Source of the DNA: Acholeplasmataceae bacterium
Lineage (GTDB): Bacteria > Bacillota_I > Bacilli_A > ML615J-28 > CAG-313
Length of the DNA stretch: 38,040 nt
Assembly: GCA_012838945.1 (NCBI GenBank)
Contig: DUOG01000025.1
Coordinates: forward strand, 1-38,040
Reading direction: 5' to 3'
The position numbers and the translations under genes were made by a program. The notes below the pieces were generated by a model that worked only from the letters and a program-made list of their open reading frames with translations, was not told where the DNA came from and ran no database searches. Numbering within the stretch: position 1 is the first letter of the stretch; each line of letters begins with the position of its first letter. Positions 25,713 through 36,068 of the stretch are shown one piece after another.

Positions 25713-27146
25713 TTATTCAATGACTTCGATTTTCATCATATTAGTGCTTTTAGATGTATTAAGAGGTGTGCCCGCTGTAATAATTACAACTTCACCTTTT
25801 AAGAGATCGTATCGTTCTTTGGTAACATCTACTGCCTCACTAATAACTAAATCGGTGCTTGACTTTAATTTATGAGTAATTGGATGAACGCCCCAATTAA
25901 GAGCTAGTCCACGACTAACCTGACTAGTAGGACAAAGGGCGATAATCGGTGCTACTGGACGGTATTGAGAAATACTGCGAGCAGTATATCCAGTGCTTGT
26001 TGGACAAATGATGGCGGCAGTGTTTAATTGTAAGGCCGCATCAGCCACACAATAACCAATCATTTTAGTAATTTCTTGATCACGATAAGTCATTGCGAGA
26101 TTTATCATTTCCCGATGGTTAATCGCTTTTTCCATTCTTCGAGCAATTCCATCCATTGTTTGAACCGCTTCAATCGGATATTTTCCATTGGCAGTTTCGC
26201 CACTTAACATAATAGCATCACTGCCTTCTAAGACTGCATTAGCAACGTCACTAACTTCGGCTCTCGTTGGACGAGGATTACGATGCATTGACTCTAACAT
26301 TTGAGTGGCAGTAATAACAAATTTGCCGTACATATGGCATTTTCGTATTATTTCTGTTTGAATAATTGGTACTTCAGTAAGTGGTACTTCTACCCCAAGA
26401 TCTCCCCGGGCAACCATAATACCATCAGCAACCTTAATAATTTCTTCTAAATTGTTTACCCCTTCATGGTTTTCAATCTTGGCAACAATTTTAATATGTT
26501 CTTTGCCTTTGCTTTTTAGTAATTCTCTTAAGTCTAAGACGTCTTGAGGACGACGAACGAATGATGCTGCAATAAAATCAACATTCACATCACAACCAAA
26601 CTCAATATCAGCACGGTCACGTTCCGAAATGAAATCAAGAGTTAGATTAACGCCTGGAACATTTATTCCTCGACGGTCTTTAATATAGGCATCATTTTGA
26701 ACAACACAGACAATCTCTTGGTTTTCAAAATCTTTTTCGATAATATTTAACGTAACGTTACCATCATCAACTAATATTTTTCCACCAATATTCACGTCAT
26801 TGATTAAGTCACTATGGGTTACCGAAAACTTTTGAGCATTCCCAAGAACTTCACTCATCGCAATTCTAACAATTGAGCCTTTGGTAAGGGTTGTCCCACC
26901 AAACTCAAATTTATGGGTTCTAATTTCCGGGCCTCTGGTGTCTAACATCACAGCAATATTAGTCCCTAGTTCCTCATTTAATTTTCTTGCTGTTAGTATC
27001 CTCTTGTAATGTTCTTCATGGTCGCCATGCGAAAAGTTTAAGCGCATAACATTCATTCCAGCTTTAATTAACTGTCGGAATGTTGCTTCATCTTCACTGG
27101 CTGGACCAATCGTACAAACGATTTTAGTATTTCTTAATTGCTTCAT
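25713..27146 (-). CDS. pyk: Pyruvate kinase
   Basis: Pyruvate kinase makes ATP and pyruvate from phosphoenolpyruvate. The 477-residue protein has the N-terminal KIVCTIGPAS, GMNVMRLNFSHGDHEEH, the catalytic-loop VAKIENHEGVNNLEEI, the metal-binding MVARGDLGVEVPLTEVP and the C-terminal regulatory domain from about 350. It lacks the extra phosphohistidine (PEP-utilising) domain found at the C-terminus of Bacillus pyruvate kinase. The ATG at 27146 follows GAGGAG and lies 12 bases after pfkA, forming the common glycolytic pair. Confidence 0.97.
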   Translation of the reverse strand: MKQLRNTKIVCTIGPASEDEATFRQLIKAGMNVMRLNFSHGDHEEHYKRILTARKLNEELGTNIAVMLDTRGPEIRTHKFEFGGTTLTKGSIVRIAMSEVLGNAQKFSVTHSDLINDVNIGGKILVDDGNVTLNIIEKDFENQEIVCVVQNDAYIKDRRGINVPGVNLTLDFISERDRADIEFGCDVNVDFIAASFVRRPQDVLDLRELLKSKGKEHIKIVAKIENHEGVNNLEEIIKVADGIMVARGDLGVEVPLTEVPIIQTEIIRKCHMYGKFVITATQMLESMHRNPRPTRAEVSDVANAVLEGSDAIMLSGETANGKYPIEAVQTMDGIARRMEKAINHREMINLAMTYRDQEITKMIGYCVADAALQLNTAAIICPTSTGYTARSISQYRPVAPIIALCPTSQVSRGLALNWGVHPITHKLKSSTDLVISEAVDVTKERYDLLKGEVVIITAGTPLNTSKSTNMMKIEVIE

Positions 27147-27158
27147 ATTTACTCCTCA

Positions 27159-28118
27159 CTAGGATAACAACTCCACAATATGAGCGAACTTTGCAAGTGG
27201 GGTTTTCTTCATTTCTAAGGCCTCTTTAATATCGATGGCAGTAATTTCATTATTGATGATACCTAAACATTTACCACCTTCACCATTTATTAATAATTCT
27301 ACCGCTTTAACACCTAAGCGACTAGCAAGGATGCGATCACGAGCGGTTGGTGATCCGCCTCTTTGAATATATCCTAAAACAGTAGCTCTAGTTTCAAATC
27401 CAGAGTAAGCTTCTACTTTTTTAGCTAGCTCATAGACATCAGTAATGTGTTCAGTAAAAATAAATAAAGCATGACGTTTATTCATTTCACAGCATTGTTT
27501 TGCGGTGTCAAGAACTTTTTGTAAATCAAAACCTGTTTCAGCGGTAACAACCATTTCAGCACCAGTCGCAAGTGCTGTCGCAATTGCTACATCGCCACAA
27601 TAACGTCCCATTACTTCAACAATTGAACAACGTTGATGAGAATTAGAAGTATCACGTAATTTATCAACAGCATCAACCGCAGTATTGATAGCAGTGTCAA
27701 AACCAATGGTAAAATCGGTAGAAGCAATGTCATTATCGATTGTAGCCGGTAAGCCTATACAATTAATACCCATTTCGGTAAGTCTTAAGGCTCCCATATA
27801 TGTTCCATCTCCACCGATAGTTACTAAGGCTTCAATTCCGAACTTCTTCAATTGTTCTAACGCAACTTGTCTTACTTTTTCATCTTTAAACTCACTTAGA
27901 CGAGCTGATCCTAAAAAAGTTCCACCACGATTTATTTTATCGTTAACTGAATGGTAATCGAGTTTTTCTATTTTACCTTCTACTAAACCTCGAAAACCAT
28001 CATAAACACCATATACTTCAATGTTATTTTTCATTCCAGCTTTAACCACTGCTCTAATAGCAGCATTCATACCTGGAGCATCTCCGCCAGAAGTAAGGAC
28101 TCCAATTCGTTTAATCAT
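27159..28118 (-). CDS. pfkA: ATP-dependent 6-phosphofructokinase
   Basis: This enzyme phosphorylates fructose 6-phosphate. The 319-residue bacterial form has [31 protein letters not shown] (GGDGT, the ATP-type signature), [20 protein letters not shown] (catalytic TIDND), the substrate-binding [10 protein letters not shown] and [14 protein letters not shown]. The length is typical of the PEP-inhibited allosteric enzyme. The ATG at 28118 follows AGAGGTG. It is the first gene of pfkA-pyk behind the promoter at 28175-28203. Confidence 0.97.
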   Translation of the reverse strand: MIKRIGVLTSGGDAPGMNAAIRAVVKAGMKNNIEVYGVYDGFRGLVEGKIEKLDYHSVNDKINRGGTFLGSARLSEFKDEKVRQVALEQLKKFGIEALVTIGGDGTYMGALRLTEMGINCIGLPATIDNDIASTDFTIGFDTAINTAVDAVDKLRDTSNSHQRCSIVEVMGRYCGDVAIATALATGAEMVVTAETGFDLQKVLDTAKQCCEMNKRHALFIFTEHITDVYELAKKVEAYSGFETRATVLGYIQRGGSPTARDRILASRLGVKAVELLINGEGGKCLGIINNEITAIDIKEALEMKKTPLAKFAHIVELLS

Positions 28119-28174
28119 TTTTTCACCTCTTAAATATTTTACAAAAGATATTTCTACAATTTTCTTATAATATT

Positions 28175-28203
28175 ATTATACTACATTTTAATACTTTTAG
28201 CAA
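28175..28203 (-). promoter_or_regulatory. pfkA-pyk promoter
   Basis: On the minus strand: -35 TTGCTA (28198-28203), 17-base spacer, -10 TATAAT (28175-28180), giving a leader of about 50 bases. Between this and the queA stop (28204-28295) only A/T-rich sequence without a clear terminator is visible. Confidence 0.8.
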
Positions 28204-28295
28204 ATGATAGAGTGCATCATTTTAGCTTTTCATTAATAATAGTTTTACCAATTTATTTCGAAGTTATGTTATTACTCTTACTATGAAATATTTAT

Positions 28296-29318
28296 TTATT
28301 TTATGAACATTGAGTCCCCAAAGGAAAAGAAACGATAGCGTTCTTTAACAGCCAATTCATAGGCTTTTAGGATAAACTCTTTTCCAGCTAAAGCACTAAC
28401 CAACATAATCAAGGTTGATTTCGGCAAATGGAAGTTAGTAAACAAAGCATCAATCGCTTGGAATTGATATGGTGGGTAAATGAAGATATTTGTTTCTTCT
28501 TTCGTTGCTTCAAACTTGCCATATTTTTTAAAGTTCGCTTCTAAAGTACGAGCAGAGGTTGTCCCCACAGCAACCAATCTTTTTCCTTTAGCTTTTGCTT
28601 CATTTAAGCCTAGAGCTGTTTCTTCATTAAGTTCATAATATTCACTATGCATTTCATGGTCTTCAATGTTATCAACCGTTACTGGTCTAAATGTCCCTAG
28701 GCCGACATGGAGGGTCAAATAAAGAATCGTAACCCCTTTACTCCTTAATTCATCAAGGATTGCTTCGGTAAAATGAAGGCCCGCAGTCGGAGCCGCCGCG
28801 CTTCCATAGTCTTTCGCATAGACCGTTTGATAACGATTTTGATCTTCTAATTTTTTATGAATATATGGAGGAAGGGGCATTGTGCCAATTTGTTCAAGTT
28901 TTTCAATGAAGATTCCTTCATAGTGCATCTTGAAATGGCGAATACCTTCTTCTTTTTCTAAAATACATTCTGCTTTTAAATCATCACTAAACTTAATAAT
29001 AGTTCCTACTTTAACCCGACGAGCTGGTCTAGTTAAAGCTTCCCACACATCTTTTTCTACTTCCTTTAAAAGCAAGACTTCAATAGTGGCTAAAGTATCT
29101 TCTTTAACACCATATATTCTGGAAGGTAATACTTTAGTATTGTTTAATATCAAACAATCATTTTCATCTAGCATCGATACAATATCATAAAAATGATGAT
29201 GGGATATTGATTGTGTTTCTCGGTCAAGCACCATTAGCCGCGAAGCAGATCGATCGGTCAATGGCGTTTGTGCAATTAGTTCTTCTGGTAAGTTATAATC
29301 AAAGTCGTCTACTCTCAT
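28296..29318 (-). CDS. queA: S-adenosylmethionine:tRNA ribosyltransferase-isomerase
   Basis: QueA makes epoxyqueuosine in the wobble position of certain tRNAs. The 340-residue protein is full length: [69 protein letters not shown] and [19 protein letters not shown]. Its ATG overlaps the ruvB TGA stop by four bases (ATGA), the usual ruvB-queA order of Firmicutes. Downstream tgt is not in this window, so the rest of the queuosine pathway cannot be judged. Confidence 0.97.
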   Translation of the reverse strand: MRVDDFDYNLPEELIAQTPLTDRSASRLMVLDRETQSISHHHFYDIVSMLDENDCLILNNTKVLPSRIYGVKEDTLATIEVLLLKEVEKDVWEALTRPARRVKVGTIIKFSDDLKAECILEKEEGIRHFKMHYEGIFIEKLEQIGTMPLPPYIHKKLEDQNRYQTVYAKDYGSAAAPTAGLHFTEAILDELRSKGVTILYLTLHVGLGTFRPVTVDNIEDHEMHSEYYELNEETALGLNEAKAKGKRLVAVGTTSARTLEANFKKYGKFEATKEETNIFIYPPYQFQAIDALFTNFHLPKSTLIMLVSALAGKEFILKAYELAVKERYRFFSFGDSMFIK

Positions 29319-30313
29319 AATAATGTTCCTTTATCTTTATTTAAGTGTTTATAGGCTTTTTCAGTTGCCATTCGACCTCGCGGTGTCCTGACAATATATC
29401 CTTCTTGTAACAAGTATGGTTCATTTACATCTTCTAAGGTAACTGCTTCTTCGGAGATTGTAGCAGCAAGGGCTTCTAGTCCTACTGGCCCACCCTTAAA
29501 TCGATCAATTAAACAATCCAAATAACGTCGGTCAGTAATATCTAGGCCCCCCTTATCAATATCAAGGCAATCAAGGGCATAGTTAGTTATATCAACCGTT
29601 ATTTCACTCAATTGATCAAACTGAGCAAAATCACGAATCCGGCGGTACAAACGATTCGCGATTCTCGGTGTTCCGCGTGAACGTTGAGCCAGTTCCATCA
29701 CTGCGTCTTCCATTATTGGAAATTCAAAAATAGTTGAAGTTCGTTTGATAATGGTTGATAGTTCTTCTTTAGTATAATAATGTAACTGATGGACAATACC
29801 AAACCGGTCCCTAAGTGGTGCCATTAAGTCACCAAATCGAGTGGTAGCACCCACTAACGTAAAAGGTGGCAAGTCAAGTCTTAGAGTGGTTGCGCCGGTG
29901 TCACGACCAATTACTAGGTCAATGACAAAATCCTCCATCGCTGAATATAAAGTTTCTTCAATAACTTTAGGAATCCGATGGATTTCATCGATAAAAAGCA
30001 CATCCCCTGGAGCTAGTGAAGTTAAAATAGCAGCAAGATCACCAGGTCGGGTCAAAGCTGGTCCAGTGGTAATTTTAATGTTAGTATTCATCTCTGAGGC
30101 GATAATATGTGCCAATGTCGTTTTTCCCAGTCCTGGAGGCCCATAGAGCAAAACATGGTCTAAACTTTCACCTCGTTGTTTTGCGGTGGTAATGAAGACA
30201 TTTAGCATCTCTTTTATCTCAGTTTGTCCCACATAATCTTTTAAATATTTGGGACGTAACTGTTGTTCCTCTTCATCATATTGAATGGCAATTGGGTCAA
30301 TATTTCTTTCCAT
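29315..30313 (-). CDS. ruvB: Holliday junction DNA helicase RuvB
   Basis: RuvB is the AAA+ ring motor that drives branch migration with RuvA. The 332-residue protein has [20 protein letters not shown] (Walker A), [20 protein letters not shown] (Walker B), the [18 protein letters not shown] sensor region and a winged-helix C-terminus ending [21 protein letters not shown] use the ATG at 30313 ([10 protein letters not shown]), with GAGG spaced 7 bases upstream; an in-frame ATG at 30325 has no ribosome binding site. The UGA stop gives the normal C-terminus. ruvA is not upstream in the same operon but divergent. Confidence 0.96.
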   Translation of the reverse strand: MERNIDPIAIQYDEEEQQLRPKYLKDYVGQTEIKEMLNVFITTAKQRGESLDHVLLYGPPGLGKTTLAHIIASEMNTNIKITTGPALTRPGDLAAILTSLAPGDVLFIDEIHRIPKVIEETLYSAMEDFVIDLVIGRDTGATTLRLDLPPFTLVGATTRFGDLMAPLRDRFGIVHQLHYYTKEELSTIIKRTSTIFEFPIMEDAVMELAQRSRGTPRIANRLYRRIRDFAQFDQLSEITVDITNYALDCLDIDKGGLDITDRRYLDCLIDRFKGGPVGLEALAATISEEAVTLEDVNEPYLLQEGYIVRTPRGRMATEKAYKHLNKDKGTLL

Positions 30314-30353
30314 GTAATTCCTCATTTCTTTTTTAAAAAGTTTTAATCTATGA

Positions 30354-30359
30354 TATAAT
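30354..30359 (+). promoter_or_regulatory. ruvA promoter in the ruvA/ruvB divergent region
   Basis: On the plus strand an extended -10, TGATATAAT (TATAAT at 30354-30359), lies 15 bases before the ruvA start. There is no good -35. The 61-base gap must also hold the ruvB promoter, for which I see no clear boxes. Confidence 0.6.
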
Positions 30360-30374
30360 AATAACGGTGATAAT

Positions 30375-30941
30375 ATGTATAGTTATTTAAAGGGAATCGT
30401 AACTGAAATTGAAGCAACAAGTATAACCCTTGAAGTTAATAATATTGGTTATTTAATCAAGACTCCAAATCCTTTTAATTTTCAAATCGGAAAAGAAGTA
30501 ACCATTTATTCTTATCAACACGTTAGAGAAGATTTAATTGATCTCTATGGTTTTGAAACCAAAGACGAACGAGATTTATTCTTAAAGTTTATTAATGTCA
30601 AAGGTCTAGGTCCTAAAGGTACCCTAGCAATCCTTGCCTCTGGAACCGTCCAAGAATGTCTTAAAGCCATCAATAATGATGATGCTAAATTCTTTCAACG
30701 CTTTCCCGGCATCGGCCTTAAATTAAGTCAACAAATTATCCTTGACTTAAAAGGTAAAATTAACTTTGAAGAACAAGACTCTCCGGAAGTACTTCAAAAT
30801 CAAAAAATGGTTGAACAGGCACTTAAAGGCTTAGGTTATAAGGCTAAAGAAATCAAAACAATGACAACTAACTTACCTTTTAATGAAAATCACTCCGTTA
30901 GTGATTTGATTAAAATGGCCCTTCAACGTTCTATTCTTTAA
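30375..30941 (+). CDS. ruvA: Holliday junction DNA-binding protein RuvA
   Basis: RuvA binds four-way junctions and docks RuvB. The 188-residue protein contains the OB-fold N-terminus ([20 protein letters not shown]), [20 protein letters not shown], the helix-hairpin-helix pair ([18 protein letters not shown] and [20 protein letters not shown]) and the C-terminal RuvB-binding domain from about 142 ([16 protein letters not shown]). This is the only plus-strand gene in the window. A weak GGTGAT precedes the ATG, and the predicted leader is only about 10 bases. The gene ends facing glpK across a shared terminator. Confidence 0.96.
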   Translation: MYSYLKGIVTEIEATSITLEVNNIGYLIKTPNPFNFQIGKEVTIYSYQHVREDLIDLYGFETKDERDLFLKFINVKGLGPKGTLAILASGTVQECLKAINNDDAKFFQRFPGIGLKLSQQIILDLKGKINFEEQDSPEVLQNQKMVEQALKGLGYKAKEIKTMTTNLPFNENHSVSDLIKMALQRSIL

Positions 30942-30999
30942 GATATAATTATTATAATATTATTTGACATTTTTAGCAACTAAAGCAATTACCATAAAT

Positions 31000-31033
31000 A
31001 ATCTTTCAATATTTATTTATCTATTGAAAGATT
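31000..31033. repeat. Inverted repeat after ruvA
   Basis: AATCTTTCAATA (31000-31011) and TATTGAAAGATT (31022-31033) are perfect 12-base arms around a 10-base A/T loop. No U-run follows on either strand, so it is more likely an mRNA 3'-end hairpin than an intrinsic terminator. Confidence 0.7.
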
Positions 31034-31060
31034 TAAGGTATATCAACCTTCAATTGTTGA

Positions 31061-31109
31061 AAAAACCTATCTATATGAGTATCAACATACTTCATATAGA
31101 TAGGTTTTT
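31061..31109. terminator. Bidirectional terminator between ruvA and glpK
   Basis: Arms of 18 bases (31061-31078 and 31092-31109) with the core CCTATCTATATGA pair perfectly around a 13-base loop. Runs of T end the stem on both strands. It touches the glpK stop codon and serves both convergent genes. Confidence 0.93.
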
Positions 31110-32599
31110 TATTCTTTAGATTCCCAGTTTTGAGATCTTGAAACAGCTTGATGCCACTTTTTGATGAGTTCACTACGAGTGTCATCATCCATTTCACTTT
31201 GAAACTCTTTTTCAAATGACCAGTTATTTCTTATCTCGTCTAAACTAGACCATACTCCCACCGCAAGTCCCGCCAAGTAGGCAGCACCTAATGCGGTTGT
31301 TTCAAATATTTTAGAACGTCTTACCATCATATTCATAATATCTGCTTGAAATTGCATTAAGAAGTTATTGTTACTGGCTCCACCGTCAACTTTCAAGTGG
31401 TTTATCTTTACCCCAGTATCTTTCATCATTGCTTGAATAACATCATTAACTTGATAAGCAATTGATTCTAAAGCAGCCCTAATGATGTGATTACGAGTAG
31501 TTCCTCGGGTAAGTCCTATGATAGTGCCACGAGCATACATATCCCAATACGGGGCTCCCAATCCAGTAAAGGCAGGTACTAGGTAGACACCGCCATTATC
31601 ACTAGTTTTTGAAGCAAAATATTCGGAGTCACACGCTTCAGTTAAGAAACGCATTTGATCGCGTAGCCACTGAATAATGGCCCCACCAACAAAGACACTT
31701 CCTTCAAGCGCATAGGAAATTTTATTATCTAACCCTATCGCAATCGTGGTAATCAATCCACTTGCACTTTGATACATTTTAGTACCAGTATTCATTAACA
31801 AGAAACAGCCAGTACCATAAGTATTTTTCACATCACCAACATCAAAACAAGCCTGGCCAAAGAGGGCTGCTTGTTGGTCACCAACTACTCCGGCTAGCGG
31901 AATGTCAGTTCCCATAACATTGATGTAATCATATACTTCACTTGAATTTCTTACTTCTGGCAACATGGAAAGCGGAATATTTAAATGCTTACATATTTTT
32001 TCATCCCAGCACAAGTCTTTAATATTATATAGCATCGTGCGTGATGCATTGGTGTAATCGGTGATATGGATTTTACCGCCGGTTAGTTTCCAGATAAGCC
32101 AGGTGTCAACGGTACCAAAAAGCAGATTTCCCTCATCAGCTAGTTTTCTTGCACCTTCAACATTATCAAGAATCCATTTTACTTTGGTTGCGGAAAAGTA
32201 AGCATCTACAACTAATCCGGTGTTTGCTCTAATGTAGTCACCCAATTCTTCATTTAGTTTGGTACAATAATCCGATGTCCTACGACATTGCCAAACAATG
32301 GCGTTATAGATAGGTTTGCCACTTCTTTTATCCCAAACGATCGTTGTTTCTCGTTGATTAGCAATTCCAATCGCGGCCACCTGGTTTAAATTGATTTCAC
32401 TTTCCATCAAGGCCTCAATCATTACCCCATATTGGGATGAATAGATTGCCATTGGATCTTGCTCTACCCATCCTGGTTTAGGAAAAGTTGTTCGTACTTC
32501 TTTTGTATTGATTTGAATAATGTTTTGATCTTTATCAAAAATAATTGCTCGTGAACTAGTAGTTCCTTGATCAAGCGCAATTATATACTTCTTTTCCAA
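31109..32599 (-). CDS. glpK: Glycerol kinase
   Basis: GlpK makes glycerol 3-phosphate. The 496-residue FGGY kinase has [61 protein letters not shown] and [20 protein letters not shown]. Two TTG codons are possible starts; I prefer 32599 ([10 protein letters not shown]), with GAGGAG 6 bases upstream, over 32605, which abuts it. The loop after [10 protein letters not shown] (about 220-232) is short and has no histidine, whereas Gram-positive GlpK carries there the His phosphorylated by HPr. It is the last gene after ffh and the HAD gene; no glpF or glpO is nearby. Confidence 0.96.
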   Translation of the reverse strand: MEKKYIIALDQGTTSSRAIIFDKDQNIIQINTKEVRTTFPKPGWVEQDPMAIYSSQYGVMIEALMESEINLNQVAAIGIANQRETTIVWDKRSGKPIYNAIVWQCRRTSDYCTKLNEELGDYIRANTGLVVDAYFSATKVKWILDNVEGARKLADEGNLLFGTVDTWLIWKLTGGKIHITDYTNASRTMLYNIKDLCWDEKICKHLNIPLSMLPEVRNSSEVYDYINVMGTDIPLAGVVGDQQAALFGQACFDVGDVKNTYGTGCFLLMNTGTKMYQSASGLITTIAIGLDNKISYALEGSVFVGGAIIQWLRDQMRFLTEACDSEYFASKTSDNGGVYLVPAFTGLGAPYWDMYARGTIIGLTRGTTRNHIIRAALESIAYQVNDVIQAMMKDTGVKINHLKVDGGASNNNFLMQFQADIMNMMVRRSKIFETTALGAAYLAGLAVGVWSSLDEIRNNWSFEKEFQSEMDDDTRSELIKKWHQAVSRSQNWESKE

Positions 32600-32615
32600 G
32601 TTCAACTCCTCACCT

Positions 32616-33320
32616 CTAACCTAATTCTTTTAAAATATGTAATAACTCATAGTAGTTTTGAATATTGATATCAGCTACTTCTTTTTCATCTGGTTCATTC
32701 AAAGCATTATACCAAACGGTAAATAACCCACATTCTTTAGCTCCAGTGATATCAGCTTCATAGTCATTTCCGATCATCCACACATCAGATCTCGGTATGT
32801 TTAGTTTCTTTAAACCCATTTCAAAGAGCCATGGACTTGGCTTTCTAAATAAATAATTACTACTGACAATCACAAAGTCAAGATATTTTAGTAATCCATG
32901 TTGTCTAAGTTTTGCTTTAATTGCCGCATTAGAAAAAGTTGAATTACTAAGGGCCATTACGATAATCCCATTATTAATAAAATAAGATAACATTTCTTTG
33001 GCACCAGGGATTACTTTAGTTTTATCAATCGCCTTTGCCATTTCAATCTCAAGTTTTGAAACAGTAGTATCAATTTCCAAATTTAAAAAATTTATTAAAT
33101 AGCTAAGATATTTACGAAAGTCAACTTCTATACTATCTGAAGTTCTCATATCAAGCGTGGTCTCTTTTAGTTTTGTCGCATAAAACAATAATTCATCATA
33201 GGTAAGAGTACGCTTTTTTAAATGCCGATAGAGAACTTTTATTCCTTCATTAAAGTCAATACTAACATTGCGGATAATAGTATTACCGAGATCAATTAAG
33301 ACCCCTCGTGGTTTCGTCAT
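32616..33320 (-). CDS. HAD-superfamily hydrolase
   Basis: A 234-residue HAD hydrolase, probably a phosphatase. Motif I is [11 protein letters not shown] (nucleophile D10; the second Asp is replaced by Gly, as in the DLGN-type HADs that include E. coli YihX). Motif II is ALSNST, motif III is the Lys in FRKPSPWLF and motif IV is [15 protein letters not shown] helical C1-type cap lies at about 20-100. It starts at ATG 33320 behind GGGGGTAAG, 10 bases after ffh, and ends about 16 bases before glpK. Co-transcription with glpK suggests a small phosphorylated metabolite as substrate, but nothing in the sequence identifies it. Confidence 0.85.
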   Translation of the reverse strand: MTKPRGVLIDLGNTIIRNVSIDFNEGIKVLYRHLKKRTLTYDELLFYATKLKETTLDMRTSDSIEVDFRKYLSYLINFLNLEIDTTVSKLEIEMAKAIDKTKVIPGAKEMLSYFINNGIIVMALSNSTFSNAAIKAKLRQHGLLKYLDFVIVSSNYLFRKPSPWLFEMGLKKLNIPRSDVWMIGNDYEADITGAKECGLFTVWYNALNEPDEKEVADINIQNYYELLHILKELG

Positions 33321-33329
33321 ACTTACCCC

Positions 33330-34730
33330 CTAAAAGCGAAAGTTACCTTTGCCTTTTCCTTTCCCCTTTTTTACTTTACGAGCCATTGGTGGTGCCATTT
33401 TCCCTTGTTGGATTTTACTTAGCTGGCTCTCATCAAGACCCATTAAAGTTTTCATTTGACTTCTCATATCTTCAAAGCGTTGTGTTAGTTGATTCACTTC
33501 TTGATAACTTCGTCCAGAACCTCGCATGATTCTCTCTTTTCGGGATCTACTCTTTAGCAAATCCGGGTGACGTCGCTCTTCTGGAGTCATCGAACCAATG
33601 ATAGCTTCAATATAGGCAAATTGTTTATCATCAATTTCCATGTTTTTGAGTTTACTGCCAAGACCAGGCAACATTCCCAAAATACCTTTTAATGATCCAA
33701 TTTTTTTAATCATTTGGAGTTGTTTTAGAAAATCATTATAATTGAAATACCCTTTTTGAATTCTTTCAGCCATTTTCATCGCATCGATTTCATCGATGTT
33801 TTGAGTGGCTTTTTCAATTAAAGTTAAAACATCTCCCATTCCTAAAATTCTACCAGCCATTCTTTCTGGATGGAAGACTTCAATTTGATCAAGTTTTTCA
33901 CCAACACCGACCATCTTAATCGGAATGTTAGTTAAATATCGTAAGGAAAGGGCTGCACCACCACGGGTATCACTATCAAGTTTGGTTAGTAAACAACCAG
34001 TTACACTTAACTTTTCATGGAATGATAGTGCCACGTTAACTGCATCTTGACCAGTCATTGCATCAATTACTAGTAAGATTTCATCTGGCTTGGCAACTCC
34101 CTTAATTTCCATTAATTCTTCCATTAAGACATCATCAACATGGAGACGACCAGCGGTGTCAATAATAACAAGGTTGTGACCTTTTTGTTTGGCATAACTA
34201 ATTCCTTGTTTCACAATTTCTTGTGGTTTAACATTTTGTCCCAAGGAGAAAGTTTCAATATTTAATTGCTTACCAATGGTAATCAATTGATTAATTGCAG
34301 CAGGACGATAAATATCCGCCGCAATCAATAGTGGTTTCATATTTTCATGTTTTCTTAAATAGTTAGCAAGTTTTCCGGCTTGAGTAGTTTTCCCACTACC
34401 TTGAAGACCAGCCATTAAGAAAACAGTTATTCCGTTTTTATTTAGATTTAAAGGGGCAGCTTCACCACCCATTAATGTCTTTAATTCTTCATGAACAATC
34501 TTTAATACTTGATCACCTGGAGTTAGTGATTTCAATACTCGTTCGCCTAACGCTTTTTCTTTAACATCAGCAATAAAACTTTTGACAACTCGATAGTTAA
34601 CGTCAGCCTCAAGGAGCGAAACCCTAACCTCTCTCATCATTTCTTCAATATCTTTTTCATTAATCCGACCCCGACCAGTTAAGCGGCGGATCGACATCTG
34701 TAACCTTTCACCTAAACTTTCAAAAGGCAT
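33330..34730 (-). CDS. ffh: Signal recognition particle protein Ffh
   Basis: Ffh is the SRP GTPase that binds 4.5S/sc RNA and signal peptides. The 466-residue protein has the N-domain (MPFESLGERLQMSIRRLTGR), G1 MAGLQGSGKTTQAGKLA, the insertion box DIYRPAAINQL, DTAGRLHVDD, TKLDSDTRGGAAL and the GVGEKLDQIEVF closing motif. A Met-rich M-domain (about 325-440) contains SRKERIMRGSGRSYQEVNQL for RNA binding. The basic tail KVKKGKGKGKGNFRF ends the protein. It follows ylxM by 23 bases, in the ftsY-ylxM-ffh order usual for Firmicutes. Confidence 0.98.
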   Translation of the reverse strand: MPFESLGERLQMSIRRLTGRGRINEKDIEEMMREVRVSLLEADVNYRVVKSFIADVKEKALGERVLKSLTPGDQVLKIVHEELKTLMGGEAAPLNLNKNGITVFLMAGLQGSGKTTQAGKLANYLRKHENMKPLLIAADIYRPAAINQLITIGKQLNIETFSLGQNVKPQEIVKQGISYAKQKGHNLVIIDTAGRLHVDDVLMEELMEIKGVAKPDEILLVIDAMTGQDAVNVALSFHEKLSVTGCLLTKLDSDTRGGAALSLRYLTNIPIKMVGVGEKLDQIEVFHPERMAGRILGMGDVLTLIEKATQNIDEIDAMKMAERIQKGYFNYNDFLKQLQMIKKIGSLKGILGMLPGLGSKLKNMEIDDKQFAYIEAIIGSMTPEERRHPDLLKSRSRKERIMRGSGRSYQEVNQLTQRFEDMRSQMKTLMGLDESQLSKIQQGKMAPPMARKVKKGKGKGKGNFRF

Positions 34731-34753
34731 TTCATCAACCTACTTTCGTTTTG

Positions 34754-35077
34754 TTAGTATTCATTTTCTAATTGCTCTATTATTTTTTGGCCTTTTGGAT
34801 CAGTGTGTTTCTTTAATTCATTTAATAACTTCATCACTTCTTGATCACGCTCATATAATTTCAGTTTTTCTTCATAATTATATAAAAGAGTAGTCGCCTT
34901 TTTTAACGCATCAAAAACCGCATTTCGAGAAACGTCTTCCGCTGTCGCAATCTCAGCCAAACTCAAATCATCAAAATAATATAATTCAAAATATTGTTGT
35001 TGTTTTTCTGTTAAAAGAGGTCCATATAAATCATAGTAGATGATTAATTGTTGATTCTTTTCTAACAAATCAGCCAT
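34754..35077 (-). CDS. ylxM: YlxM/p13-family putative helix-turn-helix protein
   Basis: A 107-residue protein resembling sigma region 4: LTEKQQQYFELYYFDDLSLA and EIATAEDVSRNAVFDALKKA form the helix-turn-helix. The UPF0122/YlxM family is always found next to ffh; in Streptococcus a YlxM protein has been reported to act with the SRP pathway. Its ATG shares one base with the ftsY stop (TAATG), so translation is coupled. The name rests on sequence plus position between ftsY and ffh. Confidence 0.93.
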   Translation of the reverse strand: MADLLEKNQQLIIYYDLYGPLLTEKQQQYFELYYFDDLSLAEIATAEDVSRNAVFDALKKATTLLYNYEEKLKLYERDQEVMKLLNELKKHTDPKGQKIIEQLENEY

Positions 35078-36045
35078 TAATCTTCACCTTCAATAAGATC
35101 CATAAATAGTCCATAAATATAGTTTTCTAAATCAAAATATTCTAAGTCATCAATCTTTTCCCCAAGACCAACAAATTTAATTGGAATCTTGAATTGATCA
35201 CGAATTGCAAGGACAATTCCACCTTTTGCGGTACCATCGAGTTTAGTTAATACTACTCCGGTAACATTAGTTGCTTCCATAAAGGCTTGAGCTTGTAATA
35301 AACCGTTTTGACCAGTAGTAGCATCAATAACTAATAATACTTCTTGTGGAGCATCTTCTATTTCGCGATTAATGACACGATATATTTTTTCAAGTTCTTT
35401 CATTAAATTAACTTTAGTTTGAAATCTACCTGCGGTGTCACAAAGAACAACATCATACTTTTCATTGGTAGCTTTTTGTACTGCATCATAAACAACGCTG
35501 GCCGGATCATGAGCATCATAGTTTTTGACAATGTCAACGCCAACTCTCTTAGCCCATACATCAAGTTGATCAATGGCACCAGCTCGGAAGGTATCCCCCG
35601 CCGCAAGCAATACTCTCATTCCTTGATTTTTCAAACGATGAGCGATTTTAGCAATCGTAGTGGTTTTTCCAACCCCATTAACCCCGACAAAGAGAATAAC
35701 ATTAACCTTACCTTTTTCTATATTTAGGTTGGCATTAACAATTTCTCCTTGTAAATATAATTCAAACATTTTGTCAACGATTATTGGCTGTAATTCTAAA
35801 GCAGAATGGAGTCCTTTAACCCTTGGGTCTTTTTTAAGTTCATCAATAAATCTAAGGGTAGTCTCTACCCCGATATCAGCCATAATAAAAACATCAGTTA
35901 AATCATCAAAGAGATCTTCAGTAATTTGGTCATATCCACTGAGTAGGTCCTTAAGCCTTGACATGATCCCGGTTCGAGTTTTTTTCATTCCAATATTATA
36001 TTTTTCATTGCGTTTCTTATTTTTAAATCTTTTAAAAAGTCCCAT
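35077..36045 (-). CDS. ftsY: Signal recognition particle receptor FtsY
   Basis: FtsY is the membrane-associated SRP receptor GTPase. The 322-residue protein starts at ATG 36045 (MGLFKRFKNKKRNEKYNIGM), with AAAGGTGA spaced 5 bases upstream; an in-frame ATG at 36063 would destroy that spacing. The basic amphipathic N-terminus replaces the long acidic A-domain of E. coli and should bind the membrane. The NG domain shows FVGVNGVGKTTTIAKIA, AAGDTFRAGAIDQLDVWAKR, DTAGRFQTKVNLM, TKLDGTAKGGI and FVGLGEKIDDLEYF. First gene of ftsY-ylxM-ffh-HAD-glpK. Confidence 0.97.
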   Translation of the reverse strand: MGLFKRFKNKKRNEKYNIGMKKTRTGIMSRLKDLLSGYDQITEDLFDDLTDVFIMADIGVETTLRFIDELKKDPRVKGLHSALELQPIIVDKMFELYLQGEIVNANLNIEKGKVNVILFVGVNGVGKTTTIAKIAHRLKNQGMRVLLAAGDTFRAGAIDQLDVWAKRVGVDIVKNYDAHDPASVVYDAVQKATNEKYDVVLCDTAGRFQTKVNLMKELEKIYRVINREIEDAPQEVLLVIDATTGQNGLLQAQAFMEATNVTGVVLTKLDGTAKGGIVLAIRDQFKIPIKFVGLGEKIDDLEYFDLENYIYGLFMDLIEGED

Positions 36046-36068
36046 TATTATCACCTTTTCCATTTACT

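Noticed and set aside
14251-30325. UGA read as tryptophan, as in mycoplasmas
   Set aside because: rlmB, mrnC and ruvB all end at UGA at normal protein lengths, and no internal UGA is needed in any conserved gene.
32616-33320. The HAD protein as a dead enzyme because motif I lacks the second Asp
   Set aside because: DLGN-type HADs such as YihX are active phosphatases, and motifs II-IV are intact.
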